Source: an uncultured Ignavibacteria bacterium
GTDB lineage: Bacteria; Bacteroidota; Ignavibacteria; Kapaibacteriales; UBA2268
NCBI GenBank assembly: GCA_903862655.1
Contig: CAIOZA010000080.1
Location: 1-37,107 of the forward strand
Direction of reading: 5' to 3'
DNA: 37,107 nucleotides
Below are positions 1 through 7,249 of this stretch, one piece after another. Each line of letters starts with the position of its first letter. The stretch's first letter is position 1. The notes beneath the pieces were generated by a model. The model was not told the DNA's origin. It ran no database searches and saw only the letters and a list, made by a program, of their open reading frames with translations. A program made the translations under genes and the position numbers.

Positions 1-1
1 A

Positions 2-403
2 CCTACTCTGGATACTAATATCCTGATCTACGCTTTTGGCAAACAGGATGATGCCAGAAAGCAGGTTGCCATTCAAATTACTACAAAGTGTAACATCATA
101 AGTTTGCAGGTTGTTAACTAGACAATTTACGTGTTACGTCGCAAATTTAAGTTTCCGGATCATGAACTCGAAAAAGTGGTAGATTTTATAAAACAAAATT
201 TTGTCATCAGCGATCTGAATATAAGCACTTTGAATCAAACATTAAAAATCACTGAAAAATATGGGTTTTCATTTTGGGACAGCATGATGGTGGCCGCTGC
301 TCTTAACAATCATTGCTCAGTTTTATACTCCGAAGATTTACATCACAATCAATTTATCGAAGGAAGACTTCAGATCATCAATCCTTTTTCCGACTTGAAA
401 TAG
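2..403 (+). pseudogene. PIN-domain (VapC-like) toxin, interrupted by an in-frame TAG; 5' end outside window
   Basis: The frame starting at base 2 encodes a PIN-domain start (LDTNILIYAF, first acidic residue of the ribonuclease site). It reaches VVN, hits TAG at 119-121 and continues in the same frame as TIYVLRRKFKF through FWDSMMVAAAL and YSEDLHH to a proper stop at 401-403. Both halves belong to one PIN fold: the N-terminal DTN motif, then the central FWD and C-terminal SEDL/H regions. VapC-type PIN proteins are Mg-dependent RNases that cut tRNA or other RNAs and are paired with a small antitoxin, which here would lie left of the window. A single G-to-T change (GAG to TAG) would explain the stop, because homologues commonly have Glu after the xxN at this point. 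A GTG at 131 could start a shorter product lacking the first catalytic Asp. I call it a recent nonsense pseudogene; recoding or a sequencing error are alternatives. Confidence 0.8.
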
Positions 404-435
404 TCTTTGACTCTGGATAAAAATAGCAATCAATT

Positions 436-555
436 CTCACAATAACTCATTCCCAAATTTTCAAATTATCAAATTACCTCATTTTCAAATTATCAAATTA
501 TCGCATTAACAAATTACCGCATTAGCACATTACCGCACGAACAAATTAACCCCTT
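436..555 (+). repeat. Degenerate octamer array 1 (about 15 units), upstream of the gene at 568
   Basis: From 436 the sequence can be cut every 8 bases without a slip into units such as AACTCATT, TTCAAATT, ATCAAATT, ACCGCATT, AACAAATT and AGCACATT, consensus roughly [A/T]NC[A/G/C][A/C]ATT. It ends at 555, 12 nt before the ATG at 568. The units have almost no G on the gene strand. The same family recurs at 2352-2643 and 3240-3295. The register is seen directly; a role as an unstructured leader RNA is inference. Confidence 0.8.
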
Positions 556-567
556 AAAACTAAATTT

Positions 568-1299
568 ATGGCAACAACAAATCCACGTTCCTACAACTGC
601 AAAGACGAAGAACTAGCCGTGACCTGTAGTTTTGCAGTATTTAGCCTCAAGCGCGACCTGGCCGATTTTACGGCTTTCTCGCCGAAGTTCGATCAAGAGT
701 ATGTTACCGGTTTTGAAACTAAAATCGCTTCGGTTAACGAAATGATTATGCCCCAGTCCGAAACAATGGACCTTAAGAACATTACAGCCCGTTTGTATGC
801 TACTATGAACGGACTTATTGACCCTATTAACCGCTTGACCGGTTATTTGAAACTTGCACAACCTGTACTTAAAATTTCGGCTGCCGATTTCGGTTTGGCA
901 GCTTTGCGCAAAAGCATCACAGCCAAAAATGCCGAAGGCGCTATTGCCAACCTGCACATTGTAGGCAACAATTTAACCAAACATGCTGCCATATTGGAAA
1001 AACAGGGACTTAAAGCCGAACTTACCGCCAGGTTTACCGATGCAGCCACCTCTATTGCTGCCGAAAACCAGAAACAGTATGAGATTATGAGCAACCGCGC
1101 AACCATTGTGCAGAATAACCTTGGCTTGTTTAACAGCCTTTACGAACAATTAACTGAGGTGCTGCGTGTTGGGAAAATCCTTTACAAGGTTACCGATGCG
1201 GTTAAAACACAGGAATACAACTTCACTGCCATGAAAAAGAAGGTACGTGCTGCCGCCAAAAAGGCCGAAGCTACAATTCCTGATCCAGCTACTACCTAA
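568..1299 (+). CDS. Conserved helical protein of unknown function
   Basis: This 243-residue soluble protein has no signal peptide, no membrane segment and no Cys or His cluster that would suggest a catalytic site. Its composition (Ala, Leu, Lys, Glu, Asn rich, few Pro and Gly) and spacing suggest a mostly alpha-helical, possibly bundled or coiled protein; the C-terminus is a Lys/Ala-rich tail. The ATG at 568 follows an A-rich leader (CTTAAAACTAAATTT) directly after octamer array 1 and fits the start of the conserved-looking sequence. It appears monocistronic, since a strong hairpin terminator follows at 1337. Its base composition looks less AT-rich than the polysaccharide genes downstream. 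Proteins of this look occur in Bacteroidota as hypotheticals; I do not recognise a function. Confidence 0.8.
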   Translation: MATTNPRSYNCKDEELAVTCSFAVFSLKRDLADFTAFSPKFDQEYVTGFETKIASVNEMIMPQSETMDLKNITARLYATMNGLIDPINRLTGYLKLAQPVLKISAADFGLAALRKSITAKNAEGAIANLHIVGNNLTKHAAILEKQGLKAELTARFTDAATSIAAENQKQYEIMSNRATIVQNNLGLFNSLYEQLTEVLRVGKILYKVTDAVKTQEYNFTAMKKKVRAAAKKAEATIPDPATT

Positions 1300-1336
1300 G
1301 TTCTACCTTAACCTATCTGGTTTACCATTCCCAGGT

Positions 1337-1388
1337 AAAGCAACTGAAGGATATTCATCTATTATCCATGGTTCCTTCAGTTGCTTTT
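1337..1388 (+). terminator. Rho-independent terminator-like hairpin after the gene at 568
   Basis: A perfect 15-bp inverted repeat has arms 1337-1351 (AAAGCAACTGAAGGA) and 1373-1387 (TCCTTCAGTTGCTTT), a 21-nt loop and a short T-run at its 3' side. It ends 37 nt after the stop codon. The A-run on the left arm would also let it work in the opposite direction. Confidence 0.8.
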
Positions 1389-1469
1389 CATTCCATTAGT
1401 AGCTAAAAGTTCAACTCCTGAATAGTTTGCTCTAATCTTTCATGCTGTTGATATAGAATTTGACTGATT

Positions 1470-1733
1470 ATGACACAAAAAGATAAACTGATTGAGAAAA
1501 TTTTGTCGGGAACTTTGGATAAGAATATCGATTTTGATGATCTGACACGATTGCTGGATAGTCTTAGTTTTAGATGCAGGGTTAAAGGAGATCATCACAT
1601 TTATTACAAGGAAGGCATAGAAGAAATTATTAATATTCAACCATTTAGTAATAATAAAGCAAAGCCCTACCAGGTAAAACAAATCAGACTGCTAATTTTA
1701 AAGTACAAACTTAATTCGGACCAAAATGAATAA
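1470..1733 (+). CDS. hicA: HicA-type mRNA interferase toxin
   Basis: HicA toxins are small double-stranded-RNA-binding-fold RNases that cut mRNA and are neutralised by HicB. The 87-residue protein shows the family pattern: a helical N-terminus, then a strand with KGDHHIYY near residues 39-46 carrying the His of the active site (His42 or His43), followed by NIQP and a C-terminal helix beginning KPYQVKQIR. Length fits the family (about 60-90 residues). The gene overlaps hicB by 8 nt, the usual translationally coupled arrangement with the toxin first. No good promoter was found upstream; a TTTG at about 1427 and a TAGAATTTG at about 1456 are near matches only. Confidence 0.88.
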   Translation: MTQKDKLIEKILSGTLDKNIDFDDLTRLLDSLSFRCRVKGDHHIYYKEGIEEIINIQPFSNNKAKPYQVKQIRLLILKYKLNSDQNE

Positions 1734-1935
1734 ATATGAAATAATAGTATACTGGAGTCAGGAAGATCAACGGTTTATTGCCGAAGTGCCTGAATTGCCA
1801 GGTTGTATGGCGGATGGTCAAAATCAGGTTGAAGCCATTAACAATGTCAATATAATTATCAATGAATGGATTGAAACTGCGATTCTGACAAAGCGAAATA
1901 TCCCCATACCCAAAGGACGGCTTCTGTTTGCTTAG
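1726..1935 (+). CDS. hicB: HicB-type antitoxin, short form without an obvious DNA-binding domain
   Basis: HicB antitoxins bind HicA through a partially degraded RNase-H-like N-terminal domain. This 69-residue protein contains that domain: YEIIVYWSQEDQRFIAEVPELPG, read here as its start YEIIVYW and the diagnostic AEVPELPGC near residues 19-27, then the helix QVEAINNVNIIINEWIE. It stops after the proline-rich PIPKGR segment, so the C-terminal ribbon-helix-helix or HTH domain found in longer HicB proteins is absent. Autoregulation by this protein alone is therefore doubtful. The start codon lies inside the end of hicA, which argues for coupled translation. Confidence 0.87.
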   Translation: MNKYEIIVYWSQEDQRFIAEVPELPGCMADGQNQVEAINNVNIIINEWIETAILTKRNIPIPKGRLLFA

Positions 1936-2099
1936 ACTTCAAATATGCAATTATTTACCCTATACCTGAAAAACGAAGGTCGTTCCATTAATTTGATTTA
2001 GGCTGTTAGGCAATAGGCTGTTAGGGCTTTACCAAACCACATATTGCCTAATTTGAATCCAAAATATCACATAAATTAATAAAACCTGACAACTTAACT

Positions 2100-2351
2100 C
2101 ATAAGTCGGCATACTGAACACATAAATTGGCATACTGAACACATTAATTGACATACTAAACACATAAAATAATATACTGAACACATTAATTGACATACTA
2201 AACACATAAAATAATATACTGAACACATAAATTGGTATACTAAACACATAAATTGGTATACTGAACCTATTAGTTAAAATTCGGAACTCATAAATTGGCA
2301 TACTGAAAACATAAATTGGCATACTGAAAACGTAAATTGGTATTCTGAACA
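2100..2351. repeat. 21-bp tandem repeat, 12 in-register copies
   Basis: Twelve consecutive 21-base units fit exactly between 2100 and 2351, consensus CATAAATTGGCATACTGAAC plus A. Units 3-4 and 5-6 are an identical 42-bp duplication; unit 9 is the most diverged. Because 21 is a multiple of three, the minus strand stays open over 2029-2358 and would encode a heptapeptide repeat (like MPIYVFS); I regard that as a by-product of the repeat. The array ends exactly where the octamer array begins. Confidence 0.9.
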
Positions 2352-2643
2352 CTCTCAATAATTCATTTTCAAATTAACTCATTTTCAAATTAACTTATTA
2401 CCGCATTAACACATTATCGCATTAACCCATTAACCCATTTTCAAATTTCCTGATTACCTAATAGTCTAAAAGTCTAAAAAACTAATAGCCTAATTATCAC
2501 ATTAACCCATTTTCAAATTTTCAAATTACCGCATTTTCAAATTACCGCATTAACACATTATCGCATTAACACATTTCCACATCCTCAAATCTTCTAATCC
2601 TCAAATTAATTCATTCCCCCATCTAAATTACCAAATTTTCAAA
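2352..2643 (+). repeat. Degenerate octamer array 2 (about 34 in-register units plus a slipped tail)
   Basis: Starting at 2352, immediately after the 21-bp array, 34 consecutive octamers can be read without a slip to 2623 (AATTCATT, TTCAAATT, AACTCATT, ACCGCATT, AACACATT, ATCGCATT, AACCCATT and variants such as GTCTAAAA). After a 6-nt spacer two more units follow. Same family as arrays at 436 and 3240. It ends 11 nt before the ATG at 2655. With the 21-bp array it fills the 719-bp gap between hicB and the gene at 2655; nothing gene-like is seen there apart from these repeats. Confidence 0.85.
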
Positions 2644-2654
2644 TAAAAAAACCA

Positions 2655-3176
2655 ATGCCAACCGCCATTTTAAGAATATTCACCCCCCGCACCATCCTTG
2701 TAGATGTGGCTATACTAATTGCAATCTACTTTATCCCTGCCTTTTCCCATATAGCACCTTTTCCTCTCTATTTACTCGACCCGATGCGGATATTTATGTT
2801 GGCCGGCTTTGTACTTTCACGCCAAAATACAAATGCCTACCTGCTTGCGCTTACAATACCCCTTTTCTCCTCACTGGTAACCGGTCACCCTCCCTTTTTT
2901 AAAGCTATTTTAATCTCCATTGAACTTTCTGTTAATATTGCATTTTTTTTACAATTACTAAGTAATACTAAGTTGAATGTTCCTTTTGCTTTATTTTCAA
3001 GTATTATTGCAAGCAAACTTGTGTATTATGCTTTGAAATTTGGTTTTATTAGTCTCGGTCTTATTGAGGGTGATTTAATTACAACTAATTTGTTGATGCA
3101 ATTAGTTTCAGCAATCTTTATTACAATGATTTTTTCACTGATTTGGATTAAATTCAATAATCGATTATTAAAATAA
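2655..3176 (+). CDS. Small polytopic membrane protein, ECF S-component-like (inferred); paralogue of the gene at 23600
   Basis: The 173-residue protein is almost entirely hydrophobic, with about five to six membrane segments. Conserved loops include PFPLYLLDPMRI (about residues 36-47) and TGHPPFFKAILISIEL (about 76-91). A second gene at 23600 encodes a protein of 172 residues that is roughly 60% identical by eye across the central 65 residues, with the same DPMRI/EPMRI, TGHP, FFKA and SKL.YY motifs. Size and topology resemble the substrate-binding S subunits of ECF transporters, but no diagnostic motif fixes that. No ECF ATPase or T component is nearby. It precedes the polysaccharide genes and follows octamer array 2. 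Real gene: confident; function: weak. Confidence 0.75.
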   Translation: MPTAILRIFTPRTILVDVAILIAIYFIPAFSHIAPFPLYLLDPMRIFMLAGFVLSRQNTNAYLLALTIPLFSSLVTGHPPFFKAILISIELSVNIAFFLQLLSNTKLNVPFALFSSIIASKLVYYALKFGFISLGLIEGDLITTNLLMQLVSAIFITMIFSLIWIKFNNRLLK

Positions 3177-3239
3177 TACGAAGTCTTTCTTTAATAAAAT
3201 ATTTAAAATCAGACTACTTCAATCGACAAATTTTTAGAC

Positions 3240-3295
3240 TAATCATTTTTAAATTAACCAATTACCGCATTGACTAACTAACACATTAACCCATG
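3240..3295 (+). repeat. Degenerate octamer array 3, supplying the start codon of the MBOAT gene
   Basis: Seven in-register octamers can be read: TAATCATT, TTTAAATT, AACCAATT, ACCGCATT, GACTAACT, AACACATT and AACCCATG. The last unit provides the ATG at 3293, so the array is physically part of the gene's translation start. Confidence 0.7.
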
Positions 3296-4723
3296 CTCTT
3301 CAACTCTTTCCACTTCGTCTTTTTCTTCCTAGTGGTAACAACCCTCTACTTCCTCCTGCCGCACAGGTATAGGTGGATGCTATTATTGGGCAGCAGTTGT
3401 TATTTCTACATGGCATTTATCCCGGTATATATACTTATACTCGGGTTTACAATTGTTGTTGACTACTTCGCGGGTATCCTGCTCGAAACCGCCGAAGGCA
3501 AAAAACGGAAATACTGGCTAATCGCTAGTCTTATAGCTAATATTGGAGTACTGGCAGTATTCAAGTATTACAATTTCCTCAACGATAATTTATCAGGCCT
3601 GCTAAATTCAATAGGCTATCAGAACCATATCCCCCACCTGGGTATATTATTGCCAATAGGCTTGTCATTTCATACCTTCCAGGCCATGAGTTATACCATC
3701 GAGGTGTACCGGGGTCATCAAAAGGCCGAGCGTAATTTTGGCATATATTCCTTATATGTAATGTTTTACCCACAGTTAGTCGCAGGCCCAATAGAACGTC
3801 CGCAAAACCTCATTCACCAGTTCTACGAAAAGCATTATTTCGAATACGAGCGGGTTGTCGAAGGGCTAAAGCTTATGCTTTGGGGCCTCTTTATGAAACT
3901 TGTCATTGCCGACCGTCTTGCAATTTATGTAAATGCCGTTTACAACAATGCCGACCAGCACAGTGGTAAAACACTCGCATTGGCTACAGTCTTTTTCGCA
4001 TTTCAAATCTATTGCGACTTTGCCGGTTACTCAAATATTGCCATTGGAGCAGCAAAGGTTATGGGGTTTAAGTTAATGACCAACTTTAACCGCCCCTATT
4101 TCTCCCGCTCCATCTCCGAATTCTGGAAACGCTGGCACATTTCTTTATCAACCTGGTTTAAGGATTACTTGTATATTTCACTAGGTGGCAACCGTGTTTC
4201 TATTCCACGCTGGTATATAAATTTGTTCCTGGTATTTACAATTAGCGGGCTTTGGCATGGCGCTAATTGGACCTATATAATTTGGGGAGCCATTAATGGG
4301 TTTTATCTGGTTTTTGCTATTGTTACCGAAAAATGGCGCAAAAAATTCAATCATCTCATATTATTGGATCGCTTACCTAAACTACATAATGCGCTACAAA
4401 TACTCGTTACATTTGTTTTGGCGTGCTTTGCTTGGGTATTCTTTAGGGCAAATACCACAGTTGATGCATTTTTTATTGCAAAACAAATTGCACTTTTTAG
4501 TGGCTCACTTTACATAGGTGATTTACAACAATTTACTTATTGCATATTAAGCATTTTATTTTTACTTTTTATTGAAAGAAACTGGGAACATCAACACCAG
4601 CGGATACTCCCGTTTCAATCAAACCATTGGTTTAAAAACCAGTTGGCTTATGCAATGCTAATTTTTCTTATCCTTGCTGTAGGTGTCTTTGATGGAGGCC
4701 AGTTTATCTATTTTCAATTTTAA
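3293..4723 (+). CDS. MBOAT-family O-acyltransferase (AlgI/DltB-like)
   Basis: MBOAT proteins of the AlgI type pass acyl groups across the inner membrane so that a periplasmic partner can O-acylate a polysaccharide. The 476-residue protein has the full family length with about ten or more membrane segments. It carries the family landmarks: PIGLSFHTFQ (about 121-130), AGPIERP (164-170), YCDFAGYSNIAIG (240-252), FWKRWHISLSTWFKDYLY (277-294; His282) and SGLWHGANW (318-326) with the expected catalytic His322, the same number as in Pseudomonas AlgI. The next gene, 11 nt downstream, is an SGNH-like protein, the usual partner. Likely role: O-acetylation of the exopolysaccharide or capsule made by the rest of the locus. 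Confidence 0.93.
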   Translation: MLFNSFHFVFFFLVVTTLYFLLPHRYRWMLLLGSSCYFYMAFIPVYILILGFTIVVDYFAGILLETAEGKKRKYWLIASLIANIGVLAVFKYYNFLNDNLSGLLNSIGYQNHIPHLGILLPIGLSFHTFQAMSYTIEVYRGHQKAERNFGIYSLYVMFYPQLVAGPIERPQNLIHQFYEKHYFEYERVVEGLKLMLWGLFMKLVIADRLAIYVNAVYNNADQHSGKTLALATVFFAFQIYCDFAGYSNIAIGAAKVMGFKLMTNFNRPYFSRSISEFWKRWHISLSTWFKDYLYISLGGNRVSIPRWYINLFLVFTISGLWHGANWTYIIWGAINGFYLVFAIVTEKWRKKFNHLILLDRLPKLHNALQILVTFVLACFAWVFFRANTTVDAFFIAKQIALFSGSLYIGDLQQFTYCILSILFLLFIERNWEHQHQRILPFQSNHWFKNQLAYAMLIFLILAVGVFDGGQFIYFQF

Positions 4724-4734
4724 CCTTATCAATT

Positions 4735-5700
4735 ATGAATAATTTAAATATCAGTACAGTTCGGGGCTTAAAAATCTTATCCTTTTTCTTTATTATAATT
4801 TTCGTAGATCAGTTCACTGGAAGATTACTTTCCTATCTGTACTTCAATCAGAAAGCAGGTCAGGATAAAATTATTAATTATGGTTTTGCTGAATGCAAAG
4901 CCGATGTTCTTATACTAGGTAGTTCACGCGCTCAGCATCATTACGACACTCAAATACTTTCTCACCACCTGCAAATGTCATGCTACAACCTTGGTATAAA
5001 TGGACAAAGTATTCTAATGCCATACGCACAAATCAAAATAATATTGAATAGGTATTCCCCAAAAATAATCCTGTTCGAATTAGACCCTAATCGGGTATAT
5101 TTTAATCAATCTGACTACGACAAACTTTCTATCCTTTTGCCTTATTATAATAAATATCCTGAAATTAGGCCAATTATTCAGCTAAAAAGTTCTTACGAAC
5201 AAGTAAAATTACTTTCATCAATATATCCATTCAATTCATCCATTATGAATATACTTCGGTTTAATACCAATATTGATATAAATCGAAAATGGGACATCAA
5301 TGGCTATGTTCCTATTAAAAATCAAACACTGAACACTAGCATGCTGAAAATATACAAAGCACCAGATAATCAGACTGAGATTGATACCAACATGTTAAAT
5401 TCATTAAAGGATATTATACATATTTGTAACAGGAAACGTGTTGCACTTTTTTTTGTTTGTTCTCCAGTTTTTCATTCAAATCGAGAAAAAAAATCAGATT
5501 ATTCACATTCTTCAAAAAGAACAATAGAGCTTTTAAAACAGGAAAATGCTAATTTTCTTGATTTTTCTAACGATACTTCATTTATAAATAATGCAGTTTT
5601 TTTTAGTGATAAAGAACATTTAAATAGTAAAGGCGCCGACCGATTCTCAAACATACTTGGTGAATATTTAAAAAACTTGAGCAAGGAAAGTTACAATTAA
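4735..5700 (+). CDS. SGNH/GDSL-like membrane-anchored acyltransferase partner
   Basis: The 321-residue protein has one N-terminal membrane segment (about 13-28), giving a periplasmic body. An SGNH-like nucleophile block, ILGSSRAQHH, lies near residues 60-69 (Ser63 or Ser64). A terminal block SDKEHLNSKGADRF near 291-304 offers the Asp292/His295 pair of an Asp-x-x-His triad. A central Gly-Asn-like position is suggested by CYNLGINGQS. This arrangement matches AlgX/AlgJ or DltD-type proteins that complete O-acylation with an MBOAT. The gene follows the MBOAT by 11 nt. The family assignment is confident at superfamily level; the polymer acted on is not known. Confidence 0.8.
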   Translation: MNNLNISTVRGLKILSFFFIIIFVDQFTGRLLSYLYFNQKAGQDKIINYGFAECKADVLILGSSRAQHHYDTQILSHHLQMSCYNLGINGQSILMPYAQIKIILNRYSPKIILFELDPNRVYFNQSDYDKLSILLPYYNKYPEIRPIIQLKSSYEQVKLLSSIYPFNSSIMNILRFNTNIDINRKWDINGYVPIKNQTLNTSMLKIYKAPDNQTEIDTNMLNSLKDIIHICNRKRVALFFVCSPVFHSNREKKSDYSHSSKRTIELLKQENANFLDFSNDTSFINNAVFFSDKEHLNSKGADRFSNILGEYLKNLSKESYN

Positions 5701-5708
5701 TATATTTG
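5677..5708 (+). promoter_or_regulatory. Candidate Bacteroidota-type promoter for the 5748 operon
   Basis: TTG at 5677-5679, a 21-nt spacer and TATATTTG at 5701-5708 match the Bacteroidota pattern TTG-N19-21-TAnnTTTG. It lies across the end of the SGNH gene and would start transcription about 30 nt before the ATG at 5748. Seen by pattern only. Confidence 0.45.
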
Positions 5709-5747
5709 AAACTTTTTGTTAATCTCTATAATTCAAGAAAATAAATT

Positions 5748-6128
5748 ATGCTTATGAAGGGCTACCAATATATTTTAGGGACTATTTCGTTTACTGTTTA
5801 CGGTCAGATAGTTCTAAAATGGCGATTATCTAGCCTAAATTTTAAACTTTCTGAAAATGAAGAACTATTAAAAAAAGTTTTTTCTTTATTGCAAATTATA
5901 TTTGATCCTTATATTTTATCAGGATTTATTTCCGCTTTTATTGCTTCCTTGTTTTGGATGGCTGCCATGTCAAAATTCGAAATAACCCAGGCTTATCCCT
6001 TCATGAGTATTGCACCAACAATGGTTTTTTTATTGGGGGTTTTATTTTTAAATGAAACTTTTACTTTTGGGAAACTGTTTGGACTCTTACTAATTATTTT
6101 AGGAACCATAGTAACTGTCAAATTTTGA
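5748..6128 (+). CDS. DMT/EamA-type four-helix membrane protein (ArnE-like flippase subunit candidate)
   Basis: This 126-residue protein has about four membrane segments and is the size of a small multidrug resistance or ArnE/ArnF protein, half of a normal EamA transporter. The C-terminal half carries the family look: AYPFMSIAPTMVFLLGVLFL (about 85-104), NETFTFGKLFGLLLIILG (105-122), including the conserved Glu106. Its stop overlaps the next start by 4 nt, and the next-but-one gene is an ArnC/GtrB-type GT2. This suggests a role in flipping a lipid-linked monosaccharide. ATG at 5754 is an alternative start. Confidence 0.8.
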   Translation: MLMKGYQYILGTISFTVYGQIVLKWRLSSLNFKLSENEELLKKVFSLLQIIFDPYILSGFISAFIASLFWMAAMSKFEITQAYPFMSIAPTMVFLLGVLFLNETFTFGKLFGLLLIILGTIVTVKF

Positions 6129-7249
6129 AGAAAAAAATCGCTATTCTAGGTGCAAGTTATTTGCAATTACCCCTTTACCTTAAAGCTAAGGAAATGGGAG
6201 TTGAGACAATCGGTTTTGCATGGGCAGAAGGTGCTATTGCGAGGGATCAATGTGATAGGTTCTATCCTATTTCAACTCTTGAAAAGGATAAAATCTTTAA
6301 GGTTTGTAAGCAGGAGAAAATTGATGGAATCGTAACTATTGCATCTGATATTTCCGTGCCCACAGTAAGCTATGTGGCTAGAAACATGGGACTTATCGGA
6401 AATTCCATTAATTCAGCAATATTATGTACCAATAAATTCAAAATGAGGCAAGCTTTTGAAAAAAATGGCTTGAAATGTCCTCATTTTTTTAAGGTTGTAA
6501 AAAATGATGACCCCAAAATAAAACGGCAAACACTTTCATTTCCACTGATTGTAAAACCTGTTGACCGATCAGGTAGCAAAGGAGTTAATAAGGTATTTAA
6601 CTTTGAAAAATTAATATCAGCAATTGGAACCTCTCTTAGTGAATCAATTTGTAAACAAGCGATCATTGAAGAATTTATCGAAGGAATTGAAGTGAGTGTT
6701 GAAGTGATTTCATTTAAAGGTAAGCATTATATATTAACTATTACTGATAAAATCACTTCCGGTAATCCTCATTATGTCGAACTCGAACATCACCAACCTT
6801 CTCTATTATCAAATGAAATACAAAATGATATAGCTAATGAGACGATAAAATCGCTTGATGCCTTGAGTATTAAATATGGAGCTTCTCATGCTGAATTTAT
6901 AATTTCTAAAAAAGGCATCTACATAACAGAAGTAGGAGCTCGAATGGGAGGTGATTTTATAGGTTCTGACCTAGTTTACCTATCTACAGGTTACGATTTC
7001 TTAAAAGGTGTGATTGAAGTAGCGTTAAATAGATTTGAATATCCTGTTAAGCAATGGGTTAAACATTCAGGAGTGTTTTTTTATTCCATTGAATCACCAG
7101 AGATTGGTGAAATAATAAAGAAAAACAAATTCGAGAATGTTAAAATTAAAAGTGAGATTACCCGTGAGTATCTGCAACCTCTTTTACAAAGTGCTGATCG
7201 AGCAGGATATTTTCTTTATCAATCGGACTCAAAACTAATTCTCAAATAA
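6125..7249 (+). CDS. ATP-grasp carboxylate-amine ligase-like protein
   Basis: ATP-grasp enzymes activate a carboxylate as acyl phosphate and join it to an amine or other nucleophile. The 374-residue protein has an N-terminal pre-ATP-grasp Rossmann part (KKKIAILGASYLQLPL), a nucleotide-binding block PLIVKPVDRSGSKGV (about 139-153), the EEFIEGIEVSVE block (about 180-191) and the metal-binding end ITEVGARMGGDF (about 263-274, Glu and Arg/Met present). It resembles PurK/carbamoyl-phosphate-like members rather than RimK. Translation seems to begin at TTG 6125, sharing TTGA with the previous stop; the encoded KKKIAILGAS fits a true N-terminus. It overlaps the GT2 gene by 1 nt. Its place between a flippase-like protein and a sugar aminotransferase block suggests it may acylate an amino sugar (inference). 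Confidence 0.85.
   Translation: MKKKIAILGASYLQLPLYLKAKEMGVETIGFAWAEGAIARDQCDRFYPISTLEKDKIFKVCKQEKIDGIVTIASDISVPTVSYVARNMGLIGNSINSAILCTNKFKMRQAFEKNGLKCPHFFKVVKNDDPKIKRQTLSFPLIVKPVDRSGSKGVNKVFNFEKLISAIGTSLSESICKQAIIEEFIEGIEVSVEVISFKGKHYILTITDKITSGNPHYVELEHHQPSLLSNEIQNDIANETIKSLDALSIKYGASHAEFIISKKGIYITEVGARMGGDFIGSDLVYLSTGYDFLKGVIEVALNRFEYPVKQWVKHSGVFFYSIESPEIGEIIKKNKFENVKIKSEITREYLQPLLQSADRAGYFLYQSDSKLILK

Noticed and set aside
613-957. Minus-strand ORF of 114 codons inside the gene at 568
   Set aside because: It is a shadow frame of a conserved-looking + strand gene, with no recognisable domain.
1425-1465. Promoter for hicAB
   Set aside because: The -7-like element is TAGAATTTG, with three bases instead of two between TA and TTTG, and no TTG at the right distance.
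2029-2358. Minus-strand ORF of 109 codons with a heptapeptide repeat like MPIYVFS
   Set aside because: It is the reading of the 21-bp tandem array; a 21-base period keeps any frame open, and there is no leader or unique sequence supporting a gene.
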